Shown: positions 6,116 through 9,848 of the stretch, one piece after another
Layout: each line of letters begins with the position of its first letter
How positions within the stretch are numbered: the first letter of the stretch is position 1
Assembly: GCA_900753295.1 (NCBI GenBank)
Contig: CAADYQ010000140.1
Location: 1-9,848, forward strand
From: Clostridia bacterium
GTDB lineage: Bacteria; Bacillota; Clostridia; Oscillospirales; CAG-272
Direction of reading: 5' to 3'
DNA length: 9,848 bases
The notes under the pieces: model-generated
What the model was told of the DNA's origin: nothing
The model's database searches: none
The model's input: the letters and a program-made list of their open reading frames with translations, nothing else
Translations under genes and position numbers: made by a program

Positions 6116-6131
6116 TAGCAAAGATCATTGT

Positions 6132-6170
6132 ATCGTGCTGCCGCGCATTTGTGCGGCAGCACGATGTTTT
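6132..6170 (+). terminator. Intrinsic terminator after the GH20 gene
   Basis: ATCGTGCTGCCGC (6132-6144) pairs perfectly with GCGGCAGCACGAT (6153-6165). One G·T and one C-G pair can extend the 13-bp stem to leave an ATTT loop. A short T tract (6167-6170) follows. It begins 16 nt after the GH20 stop. There is no T tract on the opposite strand, so it works rightward only. Confidence 0.92.
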
Positions 6171-6189
6171 ATAAAAATCTTATTTTATC

Positions 6190-6218
6190 TTGCACAACCG
6201 CCGATTGCGTGGTATAAT
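6190..6218 (+). promoter_or_regulatory. Sigma-A-type promoter for the large PHP-domain gene
   Basis: TTGCAC (6190-6195), a 17-bp spacer, then TATAAT (6213-6218). The start of transcription would be near 6225, giving a leader of about 35 nt. The region between terminator and gene holds nothing else recognisable; no riboswitch fold is seen. Confidence 0.85.
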
Positions 6219-6259
6219 TATCTTAATATGTGAAAGGACTCTGCAAAGGTAATTATAGT

Positions 6260-9200
6260 ATGAACACAAACGAAAAGACCACTATGAAGCTGTGGCATTC
6301 ACCGGCGGCATTTGTCGCGGCAGGTCACGGACAGGACATAGCGGCGGCGCTTGAGCGACCTGCCTCAAGCCCGGAATGCGAGCTTCCGCCGCGCCTTGAG
6401 CTTAAGGTCACGTCCGGTGGAGGAGCGGATATCCTCATGACTCCCTCCGATTCCTTTGAGGCATCCGGCAGAAAATTTGAGATTTATTCGGCGCATATAC
6501 CCGCCGCGGCTGTGGTGCGCGGTAAGCTGGAGTATACCGTGTCGGGCGGAGGTTGCCGTGTTGACTGCTCGGTGGAAGCTGTGGAGCTTCCCGCGCTTCC
6601 TCCCGTTATCATAACCGAGGTGTACGGACGTCCCAAAAGCCCGGCAGTCACGGCTTATCTTGAGCTTTATAATCCCGGAAAGGAAGATGTCGATCTTTCG
6701 GACTGGGATCTCATCCTGACATCGGAGAAGACCGAGCCGAGCCGTTACCCCTTGGCGCTTGCGCCGGGTGAGGCTGTGCTTCACGGCGGCGAGCTTGCCG
6801 TATGGTGGCCGCTCCTGAGCGGAAATTTCGGCGTCGGCGCGGCAAAACGCGATTACGTGACCGCCGAGGACTTTTGCCGCGAGATGAACGCCATGTATAC
6901 TCCGCCGGTCCCCGAACCCACTCCCGAGACTGTGCGGGTGATACCCGTCGCGTATACCGTGCGCGAAGCGGACGGAACGCTTATAAAAAAATACGATCTC
7001 CCCGCATTGCCGCACGAATATCATCCGTGGACCTTCAGCCTTGTTCCGCACGGCGGAGAGGCAACGGAGGCGGTGTATTCGCTTACCTACAATACGATAT
7101 GGGGCAACTGGGATACCCCGGTGCGCCGCTCATCCGACTGGACGGTCGATCTGCGCCACCCCTCCGTGGCGGTAAATGTGAGCCACAATGCCGCGCCCAC
7201 ACCGGGCGGATTTTCGCGCGGGCAGGCGGCGTTTGATGCCGATGCTTCTCCGGCAGTGCTGTTGCCGCTCGGTCCGGACGACGCGATATATCTCGGTGAC
7301 GGTAAGCATGAGATAACCTTTGCCGCCGTTCCGACCGAGGCGTGCCGCCCTGTCGCATCCGCATGGGTCACGGTCGCCGCTTCCGACGGGACCGTGTCGC
7401 GCATTGACGCCGAGGAGGGTGACGATGGTCTTTACCGCGCCGCGCTTCCTTACAGCCTGGCCGAGCGTCTGGCAACGCTTGAATATTCCATACACGCCAC
7501 CGACGGCTCCCGCGAGGTGACGCTTGCGGGTCTGCGCTCGTCGGTATACGATAACGCCGGACCGCGCGTTTGCACGATCCATCCTACCGAAAAATACGCT
7601 TATGACATTTCGGACGGAACGCCTGTGTGGGCGGAATTCTATGATATTTCCGGCGTAAGACTGTCCGAATGCCGCCTTGAGGTTGACGGGCGCGATCTTA
7701 CGCGGCGCGCCGAATGGAGCGGCGAGGGCGTCAGATATACTCCCTCCGTCCCGTTTGCGGTCGGCGAGCACGAGCTGCGCCTTGTGCTTTGCGATATGCT
7801 CGGAAATCACACGGTAAAGAAGGTCCATTTTTCGGTTTCCGATATGAGCGATCTGTTTGCGTACCGCGGCGAGGTGCATTCGCACACAGGCGATTCCGAC
7901 GGCGTGGGAACTCCCGCCGATGCATACACCTACGCGCGTGATGTCGGACATGCCGATTATTTTGCCGTTACCGATCACTCTCATTATATCTCCGAGGGCG
8001 CCGCGACTGCCGCAAAGCTCAGAGAGACTGCCGACAGGTTCGACGATCCCGGCAAATTTGCCGCATTGTTCGGATATGAAATGACCTGGAACATGATGTG
8101 CGGCTACTGGGGACACATGAATGTCATCGGCAGCGGCGACGTTGAAAACAGGATATATACCACTACGCTTCCGGCGCTTTACGATAAGCTGGAAAAGGAC
8201 CCAGATGCCGTTGCGATGTTCAACCATCCCGGCTATCCGTGGGGCGACTTTGACGAGTATGCTTACCGCACCGATGCGGCGGACGAAAAGGTCTGCCTGA
8301 CAGAGATACGCGATGCATCGTATGACCGCGAATATGCAATGGGACTTGCCGCAGGCTGGCATGCAACGCCGGTGTCGAACGAGGATAACCATTCCGCAAC
8401 ATGGACGACCGCGCGGCAGGCGATAGGCTTTGTGCTGGCTCCCGCGCTGACACGCGACAATATCATGGATGCGTTCCGCGCCCGCCGCACCTACACCGCC
8501 TCAGAGCCGACGCTCAAAATAAAATACCGCGTGAACGGCAAATGGCTCGGTTCAAAACTGAATAACCCCGAAAAGCTGGACTTTGATATTTCGATCTCGA
8601 CCGAGGATGCACGCGGTATCGGAAAAATAGAAATAGTTGCAGAGGACAATATCGTAGTTGCCGCACGCAACGCGGGAGCGCTGAAGCAATTTGACTGGAA
8701 GCTGACGCTTGCGCCCGATTTCGACTATTACTATCTGCGCATCACCGCGCAGGGGCAGTACTCGGTGACCGCCCCCGTGTGGGTGGAAAACCGCTGCGCC
8801 CTCACGCTCGGCGGCATCGAGACCGGCGCGTCCTACAACCCGGAGCGGGGAACAGCCGCACGCCTTCGCATAACGAATGCGGGCGAGTCGGCGGCAAAGG
8901 ATATCCGCGTTGACTTTTATCTGTCTCGCACTACCAGCTTTGACCTCCGCGACGAGGTGCCTTATGCCACCGTACATTGCGGAAAGCTCGCGGCGGGGCA
9001 GACCGTGCGGGTCAGCCGTTCCTTCCCGGAGCTTGCCGTGCTTCACCGGATCAGCGCTGTTGTGAGCGCGGAGATCGACGGGAAGCATGTCGTGGCGACC
9101 GCCACAACGCTGATATCTCCCGTTACGATAGCGGAAATACTGCCGTACAGCATGCCGCTTGAGCGCGACGGGGTAAAAACGGACGATCCGTTCCCGTATG

Positions 9201-9848
9201 TAGTGCTTTACAATTCCTCATCCCGTGCGCAGGACCTTAGCGGCGCTACGCTCAGACTCTGGTCTCAGACCGGAAAAGCTCCCTCCGAGGACCGCACCTG
9301 GAAATTCCCCGCGGGCACGGTGATAAAGCCGCGCTCGGTCATGATGGTCTGGGTGAGGTATGAGAATCCCGGGGAGAATCCCGGGCTTACCGTGGCTGAT
9401 CTCAATGAAAGATACGGCACGTCGTTCGCCGAGGGCGAGGACCTTGTGATATGCAGCAAGCATATCCTGTCACGTTCGGTATACGGACGCAGACTTGAAC
9501 TTGTGACTGACGAAGTGATATCCCGCGCGCATTGGAACTATGCGGCGGCATTTGACGGAGACGCGCACCGCGGACGCGCACGCAGATATGCAAAGCGCCC
9601 CGGACTTTGCCCGACTGCCGCGCCGCTCGGACTTTTCGATCCCGCACCCGGTACGCTTGACGATGAGCAAAAGCGCGATGAATTTTCCACCGCGCCCACC
9701 AAAACCGAGAACCGCCAGCGCCGCCGCGATGAAAAGACCGATGCCAAGCGCGCAGCAAGGCGCGAGCGGCTCAGCGTTACGGACGGCGAGGCGGCAGCTA
9801 TGGCTGCGGCGTCAGCCGCGGCGGTCGGCGGTATCGCCGCGCTCGTCG
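6260..9848 (+). CDS. Large multidomain PHP (CehA/McbA-type) metallohydrolase with two lamin-tail-like domains; C-terminus cut by window edge
   Basis: The frame is open for 1196 codons from ATG 6260 (AAAGG 10 nt upstream; an in-frame GTG at 6230 would add 10 residues). By eye: 1-114, beta-sandwich-like; 115-190, lamin-tail-like (ITEVYG, YLELYNPGKEDVDLSDWDL); about 220-530, beta-rich Ig-like repeats; 535-720, PHP domain; 740-950, beta-rich with a CARDB-like stretch (RLRITNAGESAAKDIRV); 953-1075, a second lamin-tail-like domain; about 1120-1172, highly charged Arg/Lys/Glu linker; 1178 onward, an Ala-rich hydrophobic segment that may be a membrane helix. PHP metal ligands are visible: H540-S-H542, SD547G, TDH573S, E607, H619, H656 and D709/H711. 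PHP members hydrolyse phosphoesters, and CehA/McbA relatives act on carbamates; the substrate here is unknown. The domain mix resembles surface proteins, yet no N-terminal signal peptide is seen. Confidence 0.85.
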   Translation, partial: MNTNEKTTMKLWHSPAAFVAAGHGQDIAAALERPASSPECELPPRLELKVTSGGGADILMTPSDSFEASGRKFEIYSAHIPAAAVVRGKLEYTVSGGGCRVDCSVEAVELPALPPVIITEVYGRPKSPAVTAYLELYNPGKEDVDLSDWDLILTSEKTEPSRYPLALAPGEAVLHGGELAVWWPLLSGNFGVGAAKRDYVTAEDFCREMNAMYTPPVPEPTPETVRVIPVAYTVREADGTLIKKYDLPALPHEYHPWTFSLVPHGGEATEAVYSLTYNTIWGNWDTPVRRSSDWTVDLRHPSVAVNVSHNAAPTPGGFSRGQAAFDADASPAVLLPLGPDDAIYLGDGKHEITFAAVPTEACRPVASAWVTVAASDGTVSRIDAEEGDDGLYRAALPYSLAERLATLEYSIHATDGSREVTLAGLRSSVYDNAGPRVCTIHPTEKYAYDISDGTPVWAEFYDISGVRLSECRLEVDGRDLTRRAEWSGEGVRYTPSVPFAVGEHELRLVLCDMLGNHTVKKVHFSVSDMSDLFAYRGEVHSHTGDSDGVGTPADAYTYARDVGHADYFAVTDHSHYISEGAATAAKLRETADRFDDPGKFAALFGYEMTWNMMCGYWGHMNVIGSGDVENRIYTTTLPALYDKLEKDPDAVAMFNHPGYPWGDFDEYAYRTDAADEKVCLTEIRDASYDREYAMGLAAGWHATPVSNEDNHSATWTTARQAIGFVLAPALTRDNIMDAFRARRTYTASEPTLKIKYRVNGKWLGSKLNNPEKLDFDISISTEDARGIGKIEIVAEDNIVVAARNAGALKQFDWKLTLAPDFDYYYLRITAQGQYSVTAPVWVENRCALTLGGIETGASYNPERGTAARLRITNAGESAAKDIRVDFYLSRTTSFDLRDEVPYATVHCGKLAAGQTVRVSRSFPELAVLHRISAVVSAEIDGKHVVATATTLISPVTIAEILPYSMPLERDGVKTDDPFPYVVLYNSSSRAQDLSGATLRLWSQTGKAPSEDRTWKFPAGTVIKPRSVMMVWVRYENPGENPGLTVADLNERYGTSFAEGEDLVICSKHILSRSVYGRRLELVTDEVISRAHWNYAAAFDGDAHRGRARRYAKRPGLCPTAAPLGLFDPAPGTLDDEQKRDEFSTAPTKTENRQRRRDEKTDAKRAARRERLSVTDGEAAAMAAASAAAVGGIAALV
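9362..9385 (+). repeat. Perfect 12-bp tandem duplication in the second lamin-tail-like domain
   Basis: GAGAATCCCGGG occurs twice in a row (9362-9373 and 9374-9385). It is in frame and encodes ENPG-ENPG at residues 1035-1042, likely a surface loop. Identical codons in both copies suggest a recent slippage event rather than an old structural repeat. Confidence 0.85.

Noticed and set aside
5126..6121. Minus-strand open frame of 331 codons opposite the GH20 gene
   Set aside because: It is antisense to a conserved GH20 barrel and C-terminal region, with no promoter or family motif of its own.
6228..6233. ATGTGA start-stop element in the PHP gene leader
   Set aside because: A six-base match is expected by chance, and there is no ribosome site before it.
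6166..6259. Riboswitch or other structured leader before the PHP gene
   Set aside because: The predicted leader is only about 35 nt and no conserved fold is visible; the only strong hairpin belongs to the upstream terminator.
7130..8392. Long minus-strand open frame (420 codons) opposite the PHP gene
   Set aside because: It is a shadow of the high-GC plus-strand gene; its translation has no recognisable motif, no ribosome site, and lies opposite the clearly conserved PHP domain.
1..9848. CRISPR arrays, tRNA/rRNA genes, insertion sequences, phage or toxin-antitoxin modules
   Set aside because: No regularly spaced repeats, tRNA-like folds, transposase or integrase motifs were seen; composition is even across the coding regions.

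Overview
The window looks like a chromosomal segment of a gut-type, low-redox Firmicute of class Clostridia (Oscillospirales/Ruminococcaceae-like). This is inferred from moderately high GC coding DNA with heavy use of ATA for isoleucine, AT-rich TTGNNN-17-TATAAT promoters with AGGAG-type ribosome sites, a thioredoxin paired with an FTR-like iron-sulphur protein, and cytoplasmic amino-sugar enzymes. No RNA genes, insertion sequences, CRISPR arrays or phage genes are visible. Coding density is high and the only gaps hold promoters, a terminator or palindromes.

Layout: (1) A minus-strand pair occupies 1-1336. It comprises a Nudix hydrolase (719-1336) followed by a BadF/NAGK-family sugar kinase (<1-700) that runs off the left edge. 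(2) A divergent intergenic region (1337-1455) carries two back-to-back promoters whose -35 boxes form the arms of one inverted repeat. (3) A plus-strand pair follows: a small P-loop kinase of unknown substrate (1456-1992) overlapping by 4 bp a LacA/Maa-type sugar O-acetyltransferase (1989-2648). (4) After a 20-bp perfect palindrome and a strong promoter come four closely spaced genes (2747-6115): thioredoxin, FTR-catalytic-chain-like protein, nucleoside hydrolase and a GH20 beta-N-acetylhexosaminidase, ended by a clear intrinsic terminator (6132-6170). (5) A second TTGCAC-17-TATAAT promoter drives a very large ORF (6260 to beyond the right edge). It has a central PHP metallohydrolase domain of CehA/McbA type flanked by beta-sandwich regions and two lamin-tail-like domains, with a charged linker and a hydrophobic segment at the cut end.

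How the genes fit together: the GH20 enzyme would release GlcNAc inside the cell (it has no signal peptide) and the BadF/NAGK kinase would phosphorylate it. The nucleoside hydrolase releases ribose and base from nucleosides, and Nudix proteins of this class often act on ADP-ribose or related nucleotides. Together this suggests salvage of amino sugars and nucleosides. The thioredoxin/FTR-like pair is a small iron-sulphur redox module in the same transcript. The most unusual items are the FTR-like protein, whose middle CxC pair is shifted by seven residues while the outer spacing matches the classical enzyme, and the PHP/lamin-tail protein, which has extracellular-style domains but no N-terminal signal peptide.
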